Assembly (NCBI GenBank): GCA_039555135.1
Contig: CP114179.1
Span: forward strand, 3,906,001 to 3,970,000
From: Phycisphaeraceae bacterium D3-23
Lineage (GTDB): Bacteria; Planctomycetota; Phycisphaerae; Phycisphaerales; Phycisphaeraceae
Length of the DNA stretch: 64,000 nucleotides
Direction of reading: 5' to 3'
The notes below the pieces were generated by a model that worked only from the letters and a program-made list of their open reading frames with translations, did not search any database and was not told the origin of the DNA. Positions 43,794 through 50,879 of this stretch are shown piece by piece. Numbering within the stretch: position 1 is the first letter of the stretch; every line of letters starts with the position of its first letter. The position numbers and the translations under genes were made by a program.

Positions 43794-44279
43794 TTACCGG
43801 GTAGTTTGGTTCTTGACGGCGAATTTATGTAGTAACGCTTTCCCTTCTGATCGGCGCCCATGCTTTTCAAAAAATGCGGGCAAATCTTTCAGCTTGCTAG
43901 GGGGAACATAACCAACGTAGCAACCACATCCGTGGAAAGAGAATCCGTTTTCATATAGGAGTTTGATGACAGTCCATTGTTCAACCTCCGTCTTCTTTGG
44001 AGCCTTGAAGTCAAGGCCCATAGGTGACATTGGCTTTCCGCAATCGGGACAGGTAGCGACATCAGCTAGATAAGAATCCCTCATCTCGATGTAGCTCATT
44101 CCCAATTCTCGCTCTAGCTGATTCGCGATTTTTCCGAGCGGAGCATTTATCAGTTTTTTATAGGCGTAATCGAGTCCTTTTTGCTTTGCCCAATCAACTA
44201 TAGCGGTCTTCTTGAATGCTTTGTGGCAAGAAAAGCATGCAAATCTCGACTTGTACTCTTTTCTTGCGTATCTGCACAT
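43794..44279 (-). CDS. AT-rich zinc-ribbon-like orphan protein
   Basis: The 161-residue frame reads MCRYARKEYKSRFACFSCHK, with a Cys pair there, and CPDCGKPMSPMGLDFKAPKK in the middle, plus FHGCGCYVGYVPPS near the end. It therefore has three Cys clusters that could bind zinc. The composition is far richer in A and T than the surrounding genes, so it appears foreign. It lies between the EIIA gene and a broken toxin-antitoxin locus. The function cannot be named. Confidence 0.6.
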   Translation of the reverse strand: MCRYARKEYKSRFACFSCHKAFKKTAIVDWAKQKGLDYAYKKLINAPLGKIANQLERELGMSYIEMRDSYLADVATCPDCGKPMSPMGLDFKAPKKTEVEQWTVIKLLYENGFSFHGCGCYVGYVPPSKLKDLPAFFEKHGRRSEGKALLHKFAVKNQTTR

Positions 44280-44343
44280 AAGTAAGCTCGAATCATGACA
44301 GTGTATTGGGCGGATCAGCTACGTTTTGGCAAACTTGTATTTT

Positions 44344-44409
44344 TTACGTGTCGTAGTAGGCGACCGCGTCGTTGAGTTCTTGCAAGGCTTCGGGCAGGAA
44401 GATCGTCAT
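44344..44409 (-). pseudogene. Truncated RelE/ParE-type toxin remnant
   Basis: The frame starts at ATG 44409, overlapping the antitoxin stop by 4 bases, and reads MTIFLPEALQELNDAVAYY, then DT and a TAA stop at 44344. This is the typical N-terminus of RelE/ParE toxins, which are normally about 90-100 residues. Immediately after the stop the sequence becomes AT-rich, so the rest of the toxin appears to have been replaced by the foreign segment. Confidence 0.6.
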
Positions 44410-44642
44410 GTCGACTTGTGTCGGTTGCGCAGTTCCTCGAAGACTTCCTCGGCTGGGCGTGTCTCGGTTTCGCCACGCTCGTAGGCCGACCAACGGCGTT
44501 CGCACTCGGCGATCCACGCCTTCTCGATCTCGGGATCGATCTTGTCGTGCAGACTCTCTGAGAGCTGGGCGATCAAGATCGTCCGCTCATCGACATCCAG
44601 CGCGAGGGCGGCGTCGAGGACTTGCTTGGCTTTGTCAGTCAT
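44406..44642 (-). CDS. Antitoxin, addiction-module family
   Basis: The 78-residue protein has the pattern of putative addiction module components (PF09720/TIGR02574): ALALDVDERTILIAQLSESL, then DPEIEKAWIAECERRWSAYE, and ETRPAEEVFEELR. It should form a small helical antitoxin for a ParE/RelE toxin encoded immediately after it. Only 21 codons of that toxin remain. The antitoxin is therefore an orphan. It is separated from pth by 41 bases on the same strand. The ATGA overlap with the toxin remnant is typical of such loci. Confidence 0.8.
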   Translation of the reverse strand: MTDKAKQVLDAALALDVDERTILIAQLSESLHDKIDPEIEKAWIAECERRWSAYERGETETRPAEEVFEELRNRHKST

Positions 44643-44683
44643 CGTGGGTCTCCCAAGGGCTTACCCAAGTATATCGGCCCAAC

Positions 44684-45283
44684 CTACCCCTCGGCCGCCT
44701 TCGCGTTAAACAAACTCGCCGCCTTCTCCAGACCCTCGCTCAGCCACATCTCGATGCACTTGACGCCGCGGTCCAAGGCCGGGTCGGTGCGGTCCCATTG
44801 CTCGGGGGTGAACCTGCCCAGGACGTAGTCCTTCTGCGGGACACGGCCCTTGGGGTCGACGCCGATGCGGAGGCGGGGGTAGTCACGTGTGCCCAAGGCG
44901 CGTTCGATGTCGGTGAGCCCGTTGTGCCCACCGGACGAGCCGCCGGCGCGGAGGCGTATGACGCCGCAGTCCAGCGCGATGTCGTCGACGAGCACGAGCA
45001 CATCCGTTGTCGGTTCGAGCTTGTAAAACCGCACGGCCTCGGCGACGGCGAGCCCCGAGCGGTTCATGTACGTCATCGGCTGCATCAGCAGGCAGCGGTG
45101 CGGCGACATTGTTCCGTCGGGCCCGCAGAAGATCTCGCCGTCGAGCACGCCGCTGTGGAACTTGTGTTTCGCGCCGGTGAGGTTGTGGCGCGTGGCGAGG
45201 CGGTCGACGAGCATGAAGCCGACGTTGTGGCGGGTCTTGGCGTATTCGGGGCCGGGGTTGCCCAGGCCAACGATGAGTTTCAT
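44684..45283 (-). CDS. pth: Peptidyl-tRNA hydrolase
   Basis: The ATG at 45283 gives 199 residues. MKLIVGLGNPGPEYAKTRHN contains the catalytic His, and QPMTYMNRSG, VLVDDIALDCGVIRLRAGGS and SGGHNGLTDIE are the standard Pth motifs. It recycles peptidyl-tRNA released from ribosomes. It follows rplY in the conserved order glmU/gcaD-prs-ctc-pth. The open frame continues upstream to 45487, but that part is a low-complexity terminator region, not protein. Confidence 0.94.
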   Translation of the reverse strand: MKLIVGLGNPGPEYAKTRHNVGFMLVDRLATRHNLTGAKHKFHSGVLDGEIFCGPDGTMSPHRCLLMQPMTYMNRSGLAVAEAVRFYKLEPTTDVLVLVDDIALDCGVIRLRAGGSSGGHNGLTDIERALGTRDYPRLRIGVDPKGRVPQKDYVLGRFTPEQWDRTDPALDRGVKCIEMWLSEGLEKAASLFNAKAAEG

Positions 45284-45291
45284 TTCGTAGC

Positions 45292-45322
45292 CAGTAAACA
45301 GTGAATAGTGAACAGTCAACAG
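45292..45322. repeat. Short tandem-like AACAGTGAA repeat
   Basis: CAGTAAACAGTGAATAGTGA followed by ACAGTCAACAG consists of roughly 8-10 base units (CAGTGAA, TAGTGAA, CAGTCAA). It lies between the rplY terminator and the pth start on the leftward transcript. It has no coding potential. Confidence 0.5.
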
Positions 45323-45342
45323 CGGAACCGGAAAGATAACAG

Positions 45343-45373
45343 ACAAGCCCGCGGCGCGGGGCCGCGGGCTTGT
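45343..45373 (-). terminator. Terminator-like hairpin after rplY
   Basis: ACAAGCCCGCGGC pairs perfectly over 13 bases with GCCGCGGGCTTGT, with a 5-base GCGGG loop. On the minus strand the stem is followed by CTGTTATCTTTCC, only moderately T-rich. It lies between the stop of rplY and the start of pth, so pth may use its own promoter or depend on read-through. Confidence 0.7.
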
Positions 45374-45398
45374 TGTGGGTCGTAGGAATCGTGCGGGT

Positions 45399-46073
45399 TT
45401 ACGCGCCCTTGTCTTCGCCTTCGGCGTCTTCGTCCTTGCCGATGACTGCGGGCTCGGCTCCGTCTTCGGTGGCTTCGGTTGCGCCACCTTCGAGGGCCTC
45501 TTCGACCGAGGCAGAGACCTTCACGCCGGAGATCTGGCAGATCAGCTGCTCGGGCGAGCTGGTGATTTCAACGCCGGCGGGGGGGGTGAGGTCCGCGACG
45601 GTCACGGGGTCGCCCATCTCGAGGCTGGCGATGTTGTGTTCCAGGTGGGAGGGGATCTGGTCGGCGCGGCACTTGATGCCGACCATCGTCGTCGGGTGGT
45701 CGAGCACGACGCCCGACTGGTTGAGCGCCTTGGGCTCGCCGATGAGGACGAGTTCGACCTCGACCTCGACCGATTCGGACAGGTTCACGCGCTCGAGGTC
45801 GACGTGCACGACGAAGCGGCTGAAGGTATCCCACTGGAGGGCCTTGATCAGGACGTGCTCGCTCTTGCCGTCGACGCTGACGTCGATGAGGTGGGCTTCG
45901 CCGTGGAGGACATCGTTGAACGCGCGGGAATCAACGGTGACATGGACGGGGTCCTGCTTGTGGCCGTAGATCACTGCGGGGGTGCGTCCGGCCTCGCGTT
46001 CGCGTTTGGCGTAGCGGGTGCCGAGCTTTTCGCGGGCCTGGGTATCGAGGGTCGGGATCGTTGCGGTGGCCAT
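45399..46073 (-). CDS. rplY: 50S ribosomal protein bL25 (CTC family)
   Basis: The 224-residue protein starts MATATIPTLDTQAREKLGTR, followed by AGRTPAVIYGHKQDPVHVTV. It then has the L25 beta-barrel (HVLIKALQWDTFSRFVVHVD) and a C-terminal TL5/CTC domain (KALNQSGVVLDHPTTMVGIK, then PSHLEHNIASLEMGDPVTVA). The last 35 residues are acidic. It binds 5S rRNA. Its length and two-domain form match CTC rather than the short E. coli L25. It lies between prs and pth in the order seen across many phyla. Confidence 0.92.
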   Translation of the reverse strand: MATATIPTLDTQAREKLGTRYAKREREAGRTPAVIYGHKQDPVHVTVDSRAFNDVLHGEAHLIDVSVDGKSEHVLIKALQWDTFSRFVVHVDLERVNLSESVEVEVELVLIGEPKALNQSGVVLDHPTTMVGIKCRADQIPSHLEHNIASLEMGDPVTVADLTPPAGVEITSSPEQLICQISGVKVSASVEEALEGGATEATEDGAEPAVIGKDEDAEGEDKGA

Positions 46074-46135
46074 GGTGTGTTTCCTTTCGGGGTTCTGTTT
46101 CGTTTGGAAGGTTTGGTGTTAGGGGAAGGTGGGCT

Positions 46136-47119
46136 TCAGCGTTTGCCGCCGCCGGTCTGGAGCAGCGAGGAGACGCTGCGTTTGTGGTGGATACGGTGGA
46201 TGGCTTCGCCGATCAGTTCGGCCACGGAGAGGACGACGAGCTTGTCGCGGATCGGGGCGTAGCGGTCGGACTCGGGGATCGTGTCGGTCACGACGACCTG
46301 GTCGATCGGTGCCTCGGCCAGGCGCTCCATCGCAAGCCCGACGAGCACGGCGTGCGTACACGCGACGACCACGCTTTTGGCCCCGCGTTCTTTCACGAGC
46401 AGTGCTGCCTGCTGGATCGTCCCGGCGGTCGAGATCATGTCGTCGATCATGAAGACGCTCTTGCCGTCGACGTCGCCGATGATGTTGGTCGAGGTGACCT
46501 CGGTGCCGGAGGTGCGCCGCTTGTCGATGATGGCGATGTCGATGCCCAGGTGGTTGGCGAAGACGGACGCCATCTTCGCGTTGCCGGCGTCGGGGCTGAC
46601 CATGACGATCTCGCCTTGAGTTGTTGCCTGGAGTTTTCGGAAGTACTCGAGCAGGACGGGCCCGGCGTGGAGGTGGTCGACGGGGATGTCGAAGAAGCCC
46701 TGGATCTGCGCGGCGTGCAGGTCCATCGCCAACACACGGTTGGCCCCGGCCGCGGTGATCAGGTTCGCCACGAGCTTCGCGGTGATGGGGACCCGGCCCT
46801 CGTCCTTGCGGTCCTGACGGGCGTAGCCGAAGTAGGGGATGACGGCCGTGATCTGCCCGGCCGACGCGCGGCGGAGCGTGTCGATATAGATCAACAGCTC
46901 CATCAGGTGCGCGTTGACCGGGTCGTGCGTCGACTGGACGACGTAGCAGTCCCGGCCGCGCACGTCCTCGTCGATCTTCACCATGATCTCGCCGTCGGGG
47001 AACATCCGGGTGGTGGCCTTGCCGATCGGGAGCGTGAGGTAGTCGCAGACCCCCTCGCACAGGTCGCGGCTGGCGCGGCCGTGGAAGATCTTGATGGCGT
47101 CGGCGTCGGAGGCGCTCAT
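46136..47119 (-). CDS. prs: Ribose-phosphate pyrophosphokinase
   Basis: The ATG at 47119 gives 327 residues: IKIFHGRASRDLCEGVCDYL at the start, then RMFPDGEIMVKIDEDVRGRD, the ATP-binding YARQDRKDEGRVPITAKLVA and the PRPP loop VFMIDDMISTAGTIQQAALL. PRPP made here feeds purF (encoded elsewhere in the window), pyrimidine, His and Trp synthesis. It lies 62 bases upstream of rplY and 83 bases downstream of the glmU-like gene; a small hairpin at 47171 falls in that gap. A longer upstream in-frame extension is not conserved. Confidence 0.94.
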   Translation of the reverse strand: MSASDADAIKIFHGRASRDLCEGVCDYLTLPIGKATTRMFPDGEIMVKIDEDVRGRDCYVVQSTHDPVNAHLMELLIYIDTLRRASAGQITAVIPYFGYARQDRKDEGRVPITAKLVANLITAAGANRVLAMDLHAAQIQGFFDIPVDHLHAGPVLLEYFRKLQATTQGEIVMVSPDAGNAKMASVFANHLGIDIAIIDKRRTSGTEVTSTNIIGDVDGKSVFMIDDMISTAGTIQQAALLVKERGAKSVVVACTHAVLVGLAMERLAEAPIDQVVVTDTIPESDRYAPIRDKLVVLSVAELIGEAIHRIHHKRSVSSLLQTGGGKR

Positions 47120-47170
47120 GTGGAGGTTCCCAATGCGGGGCGTTCGCGTCGCGGGTTGGTCACAAGGTGG

Positions 47171-47189
47171 GGCAGGCATCTTGCCTGCC
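47171..47189. repeat. Short hairpin related to the 4934 element
   Basis: GGCAGGCA-TCT-TGCCTGCC forms a perfect 8-base stem with a 3-base loop and recalls the GACAGGCA/TGCCTGTC arms of the element at 4934-5033. It sits between the glmU-like stop and the prs start and might modulate expression between them. Confidence 0.6.
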
Positions 47190-47202
47190 GGAGTGCAGTC
47201 AG

Positions 47203-47970
47203 TTACGCCGTCGCCAGTCGGTCTTGCAGGATCCGATCCACTTCCGCGAGTTGTTCGAGCGTGTTGATCGACAGCACGTCCTCGGGCGGCACGGCATCGA
47301 CGACGGTCACGGTCTGGCCCTGCTGCTTGAGCAGCCCCGGGGCGTCGGTGATGTAATACTCGCCCTGGCTGTTGGCGCTGCCGACCTGGTCGATGGTTTT
47401 GAAGAGCGCATCGCCGCGGAAGCAGTAGTAGCTCGGGTTGACCTCGCGGATGGCGAGCTGGTCGGGGGTCGCGTCTTTCTGCTCGACGATCGCGCTGAAG
47501 CTGCCGTCGGCTGTGCGGACGATCCGGCCGTAGCCCGTGGGGTCGTCGATGACGGAGGTCGCGAGGGTGGAGGCCGCGCCGGTCCGGCGGTGGACTTCGA
47601 GCAGCCGGGCGAGCGTCTTGCCACGGATGAGCGGGCCGTCACCCGCGAGGACGAAGACGTCGCCGACGGCTCGGCCTTCAAAGACCGGCTCGGCCATCTG
47701 CGCGGCGTGCGCGGTGCCGAGCTGCTCGGTCTGCTCGACAAACGCGACGCCGGTTTCCTCGGCGAGCGCTTCGCGGACGAGCTCGCCCTTGTAGCCGACG
47801 ACGACAACACACAGGTCGGCCCCCGCCTCCTTGCAGGCCTGAACGACCCACCAGACCATCGGCCTGCCCGCGACCTCGTGGAGCACCTTGGGCAGGTCGC
47901 TCTTCATGCGCGTGCCTTTGCCGGCGGCCAGGATGATCGCGGCGGGGGGGGTGGGCTCGGCGTGGTTCAA
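47203..47970 (-). CDS. Nucleotidyltransferase (GlmU N-terminal-domain-like; no acetyltransferase)
   Basis: The TTG at 47970 follows an AAGGAGA ribosome-binding site and gives 255 residues. The protein has AAIILAAGKGTRMKSDLPKV, QLGTAHAAQMA and VFVLAGDGPLI, which are the signature sequence and substrate loops of UDP-N-acetylglucosamine pyrophosphorylase (GlmU N-terminal half). Full GlmU is about 450 residues and also has a left-handed beta-helix acetyltransferase; that half is missing. Either glucosamine-1-phosphate acetylation is done by another protein or the substrate differs. Its position before prs-rplY-pth matches gcaD. The gene lies downstream of tRNA-Gln on the same strand. Confidence 0.82.
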   Translation of the reverse strand: MNHAEPTPPAAIILAAGKGTRMKSDLPKVLHEVAGRPMVWWVVQACKEAGADLCVVVVGYKGELVREALAEETGVAFVEQTEQLGTAHAAQMAEPVFEGRAVGDVFVLAGDGPLIRGKTLARLLEVHRRTGAASTLATSVIDDPTGYGRIVRTADGSFSAIVEQKDATPDQLAIREVNPSYYCFRGDALFKTIDQVGSANSQGEYYITDAPGLLKQQGQTVTVVDAVPPEDVLSINTLEQLAEVDRILQDRLATA

Positions 47971-48020
47971 GGCCGTCTCCTTCGGGGCGCGGGGGCCCCG
48001 GTCACAACAGAAAAAAGAAG

Positions 48021-48092
48021 TTGGCCCACCAGGACTTGAACCTGGAATGGCTGGATCAAAACCAGCTGTGTTGCCAATTACACCATGGGCCA
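48021..48092 (-). tRNA. tRNA-Gln (anticodon UUG)
   Basis: On the minus strand TGGCCCA pairs with TGGGCCA, the D arm is GTGT-AATTGGC-AACAC, the anticodon stem-loop is GCTGG-TTTTGAT-CCAGC giving UUG, and the T arm is CCAGG-TTCAAGT-CCTGG. Discriminator A is present and CCA is not encoded. It is 50 bases upstream of the glmU-like start and may be co-transcribed with it. Confidence 0.95.
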
Positions 48093-48320
48093 AACAAGGT
48101 CATCCCCGCCGTTTCGGGCGAGATGGCCCCGTTGGCTGGCCGCAGGATCGCGGCACAGAGAGGGGGCCGACCACCCCGCCAAGGTTCGGTGTCAGGCCAG
48201 GTCGGCGGCCAACACCCCAGTCCGCGCCTCGGCATACGCCTCGTCACGATCGACCCAAACGGGAGCCCCATATCGTACCAGAGCGCGGGGGCGTGTCAAA
48301 GGGTGGGGGGTGGCCCGGAT
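48093..48320. other. Gap between tRNA-Gln and the NADAR region
   Basis: No gene or RNA is recognised. The sequence is high GC. The long open frames that cross it on both strands have no conserved content and run through the tRNA. It should hold the promoter of tRNA-Gln; no hexamer pair stands out. Confidence 0.5.
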
Positions 48321-48340
48321 TTAACGCCAAGACGCCAAGG
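48321..48340. repeat. Left copy of an inverted repeat flanking the NADAR gene
   Basis: TTAACGCCAAGACGCCAAGG carries TAACGCCAAGACGCCAAGG, which matches the reverse complement of 48872-48890 at 18 of 19 positions. The pair encloses the NADAR gene, with 32 bases on the left and 40 on the right between gene and repeat. Confidence 0.75.
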
Positions 48341-48372
48341 GGGGAAGCGGTCGCCAAGGCGGGGAAATGCGA

Positions 48373-48831
48373 TCAATCTCCTTGGGCGGATGCTTCGGCG
48401 AGTTTGGCGCGGACTTCCATCAGGATCCGCCCGAGCATGTTCTTCCCGGAGCCGTCTCCGCCGTCTCCCCAATAGCTGTCGTTCTCGGTGTGCTCGATGA
48501 GTTTGCAGTCGCCGGTGGACAGCAGCAGGGCACGCAGTTCGTCATGCTGAGAGAATTTTGCGAGCACGGCTTCGCGCATCACACCCACACGGCAAGCGTC
48601 CCAGTTACGCCTGAGCTTCTTTTTCCGGTCTCGCCCCAGGCGGGCCGCGATCATGGGGCTGTTGGCTTTGCGGATGGCTTCGCAATGTTTCGGGTCGTCA
48701 AACTTCTGTGCCTGGAAGTAGTGTTCGACGGTGGGCCAGATTTTCTTCTTTAGTTTTACGGGGTACGGCGCGAAGTTCGAGAACTCGCCGAACGCTTCAT
48801 TGACGCTGTAGAAACGGATGGGTTGCGACAT
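48373..48831 (-). CDS. NADAR family protein (YbiA-like)
   Basis: The 152-residue protein has the NADAR pattern: IRFYSVNEAFGEFSNFAPYP, WPTVEHYFQAQKFDDPKHCE, then LRRNWDACRVGVMREAVLAK, and a final GDGGDGSGKNMLGRILMEVR. NADAR proteins bind or cleave ADP-ribose-related N-glycosides. E. coli YbiA acts on riboflavin intermediates, and others reverse ADP-ribosylation of DNA. No ADP-ribosyltransferase gene is adjacent, which argues for the housekeeping type. It is flanked by an inverted repeat pair. Confidence 0.88.
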   Translation of the reverse strand: MSQPIRFYSVNEAFGEFSNFAPYPVKLKKKIWPTVEHYFQAQKFDDPKHCEAIRKANSPMIAARLGRDRKKKLRRNWDACRVGVMREAVLAKFSQHDELRALLLSTGDCKLIEHTENDSYWGDGGDGSGKNMLGRILMEVRAKLAEASAQGD

Positions 48832-48871
48832 CGGTGTTTTCTGTGGGAACAGCTTTGGCTTACTCGTCTTC

Positions 48872-48890
48872 CCTTGGCTTCTTGGCGTTA
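48872..48890. repeat. Right copy of the inverted repeat flanking the NADAR gene
   Basis: CCTTGGCTTCTTGGCGTTA is the reverse complement of TAACGCCAAGAAGCCAAGG, one base different from the left copy. It ends 7 bases before the stop codon of the neighbouring Gfo/Idh-like gene. Confidence 0.75.
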
Positions 48891-48897
48891 GAAACGA

Positions 48898-49917
48898 TCA
48901 TCCCTTGCTCATCTGCATCACGCGCTGCGGGCTCTCGGGTTGGCCGGTCTTGGCGCTGAGGAGGGTGGCGAGCGTGCAGGCGAGGGCGGCTTGTTCTCGG
49001 CGGGTGCCGGGCTCGTCGGTGGAGGCGCGCTGGTCGATGAGGCGCCGCCACTGGTTGGCGGTCTGGTCGATGCGGGGGGGGGCTGGCGTCGATTCTTTTT
49101 CGTCTTCGACGGTGCCGTCTTGACGGGTGAGGCGGTAGCCGGTGGGTGTGGCAGTGAGTTGGCCGTGGTCGCCCAGGACGGTGAGGGACTGGGCGGGCGC
49201 GGGGCTGTGGTCGGTTGCGAAGAGGAGGACGCCGCATCCGCCGGGGCACTGGGCGTGGGCGCTGACCCGGCCCGAAAGCATGCGCGGGCCCTCGATGGTC
49301 GTGCCGGGCGGGCCAGCGATGGAGGCGTGGATGGTCTCGGGCAGGTCGCAGAAGACGAGTGCGGTAGCCCATGCGTCATGGAGGCGCATGAAGAGCGATC
49401 CGTCACCTTCGCCGCCGATGGCGGTGAGCGAGAGGGAGCGCCGGTCGCCGAGGATGTCGTGCGAGTCGGCGGCGGCGGCGAAGCCGGGGGTGTGGGTGAA
49501 ACGCGGTAGTTCGATGAGTCGGCCGGTGTAGGTGGCGGCGTCGTCAGCGGCGCGTGTCGGGCGGTCGAGCTCGGCGTAGCCGGCGAGCGTGGTGCTGGCG
49601 GGCTCGAGTGAGACAACCGTTGTGCCAGCGGCGAGCGCGGCGGCGAGGTCGGAGGGGCTTTCGTCCTGCGTACACGCGAGCAGCAGGAACGCGCCGGGGT
49701 ACTCCACGAGCATCTGGCGCAGGTCGTCGAAGCCAGGGACGCCCAGCGATTTCGCGAGGTCGGCCGGGGCGCCGCCACGCGGCCCGCCCACGGCGATCGG
49801 GCGGACGGACTGGCCCATCAGGTCGAGCAGCCGGGCGGCCTCGTCGGCGTGGTCGTCGTCGGCCCAGACGGTGACCTCGGGGGCGTAGGGCGCGGCGCTG
49901 ATATCGGAGGCGGGCAT
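48898..49917 (-). CDS. Gfo/Idh/MocA-like protein, divergent
   Basis: The ATG at 49917 gives 339 residues. The N-terminal half has alternating strands and helices with DLRQMLVEYPGAFLLLACTQ, the position of the usual Rossmann-fold dehydrogenase helix. The start (VTVWADDDHADEAARLLDLM) lacks the canonical GxGxxG nucleotide loop. The C-terminal half (GGEGDGSLFMRLHDAWATAL to VLGDHGQLTATPTGYRLTRQ) resembles the beta-sheet domain of Gfo/Idh/MocA oxidoreductases. It may be a non-catalytic member. Assignment is by pattern only and could be wrong. The frame continues upstream to 50571, but that part reads across rnpB. Confidence 0.5.
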   Translation of the reverse strand: MPASDISAAPYAPEVTVWADDDHADEAARLLDLMGQSVRPIAVGGPRGGAPADLAKSLGVPGFDDLRQMLVEYPGAFLLLACTQDESPSDLAAALAAGTTVVSLEPASTTLAGYAELDRPTRAADDAATYTGRLIELPRFTHTPGFAAAADSHDILGDRRSLSLTAIGGEGDGSLFMRLHDAWATALVFCDLPETIHASIAGPPGTTIEGPRMLSGRVSAHAQCPGGCGVLLFATDHSPAPAQSLTVLGDHGQLTATPTGYRLTRQDGTVEDEKESTPAPPRIDQTANQWRRLIDQRASTDEPGTRREQAALACTLATLLSAKTGQPESPQRVMQMSKG

Positions 49918-50307
49918 CCGGGCAAGATAGCAGGGACGGGGGGGGTGAGCTTCCTTGTGTACAGAGAGATACGCATCCCAGTTGATTCGCGCGTTTCTTC
50001 CGGGGTGCCACGCAACTGCCCGCAGGGCTGCTGTGTGCGACAACCCGATGCCATTTTCCGTCCCGGCACACAGCACGCATGCGGACAGGCCGTTGTGTGG
50101 CACCCCGGAGCGCGTGTTCTTTCGGGGATGCGCGTTATGCAGGGTTTGCCGTCGCCGCTGCGGTGATGCGGATCGATGCCGGCTGCACGACGAGTTGGCA
50201 CCTTCAGCACGGGGCGCGTTGTCGCGGCGACGGCGAAAGGAACGGATCTCAACCATGATGAACCCTACGTCTCGCTTGGCGATCGCGGTCCGGCTAACAT
50301 GTTGCTG
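49918..50307. other. 390-base gap before rnpB with a palindromic element
   Basis: No gene is supported. At 50000-50108 a long inverted repeat runs from CCGGGGTGCCACGCAACTGC to GTTGTGTGGCACCCCGG, with the inner parts GCTGTGTGC and GCACACAGC also paired. The last 60 bases before rnpB should hold its promoter. TAACAT (50295-50300) sits about 8 bases before the RNA start and is a possible -10 box, without a good -35. Confidence 0.6.
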
Positions 50308-50775
50308 TGATGCGGCTGTGGCGGCCGCGGCTTCGCTTTGGTGAAGACGAGGAAAGTCCGAGCACGACAGGACACGGTGGTGGGTAATACCCACCGGCTG
50401 GCGGGCGACGGCCAAGTCAGGGACAGTGCCACAGAAAACAAACCGCCGGGGGAGGGGCTTGAGGCCTGAGGCCTGCGTGAGGGTAGACGGCCTGCCCCCA
50501 TACGCAAGCCACAAGACCCAGGACTCAAGCCCCTCCCCGGGTAAGGGTGAAAAGGTGCGGTAAGAGCGCACCGGGCGTCGGGCGACCGGCGTCGCTTGGT
50601 AAACCCCACCGCGTGCAAGCCCAAGCAGCCCCAGGGAGCTTTGCTCCCGCCGCCGGTCCGGCGTGGGGCGGGTAGGGTGCTGGAGCCCGTCGGCAACGGC
50701 GGGCCTAGAGAAATGGCCGCACCGCGTCTGGCCTCGGCCCGGCGCGGAACAGAACTCGGCTTATGGGCCGCATCA
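50308..50775 (+). ncRNA. rnpB: RNase P RNA
   Basis: The RNA subunit of RNase P is recognised by its conserved core: GAGGAAAGTCCGAGC (50349-50363), ACAGAAAACAAACCGCC, GGTAAGAGCGCACCGG, TGGTAAACCCCACC, AGAGAAATGG and ACAGAACTCGGCTTAT (50749-50764). The outer stem pairs TGATGCGGC (50308) with the 3' GGCCGCATCA. In the P4 pair GTCCGAG and CTCGG both differ from the usual GTCCGGG/CCCGG in a compensating way, which supports the folding. It processes tRNA 5' ends. Exact ends are estimates to within a few bases. Confidence 0.95.
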
Positions 50776-50778
50776 CAA

Positions 50779-50812
50779 AACAAGCCCCGGACCGCAGGGT
50801 CCGGGGCTTGTT
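50779..50812 (+). terminator. Strong terminator of rnpB
   Basis: AACAAGCCCCGGACC and GGTCCGGGGCTTGTT form a perfect 15-base stem with a GCAG loop, followed by GTTTATT. It begins 4 bases after the RNA end. A further small hairpin (CACACAGC-TTC-GCTGAGTGTG, about 50838-50858) lies before the next, convergent gene. Confidence 0.85.
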
Positions 50813-50879
50813 GTTTATTGAGATTTTGAGGCACTCGCACACAGCTTCGCTGAGTGTGGCACCCGGCTTCGTCGCGGGC

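Noticed and set aside
45292-45322. AACAGTGAA units as a regulatory tandem array
   Set aside because: Only about three imperfect units; listed as a short repeat but not enough for a regulatory claim.
47971-48093. Extended start of the GlmU-like frame through tRNA-Gln
   Set aside because: The upstream part translates the tRNA; a TTG with AAGGAGA explains the true start.
48898-50571. Extended start of the Gfo/Idh-like frame across rnpB
   Set aside because: The extension runs through the RNase P RNA; the ATG at 49917 is the sensible start.
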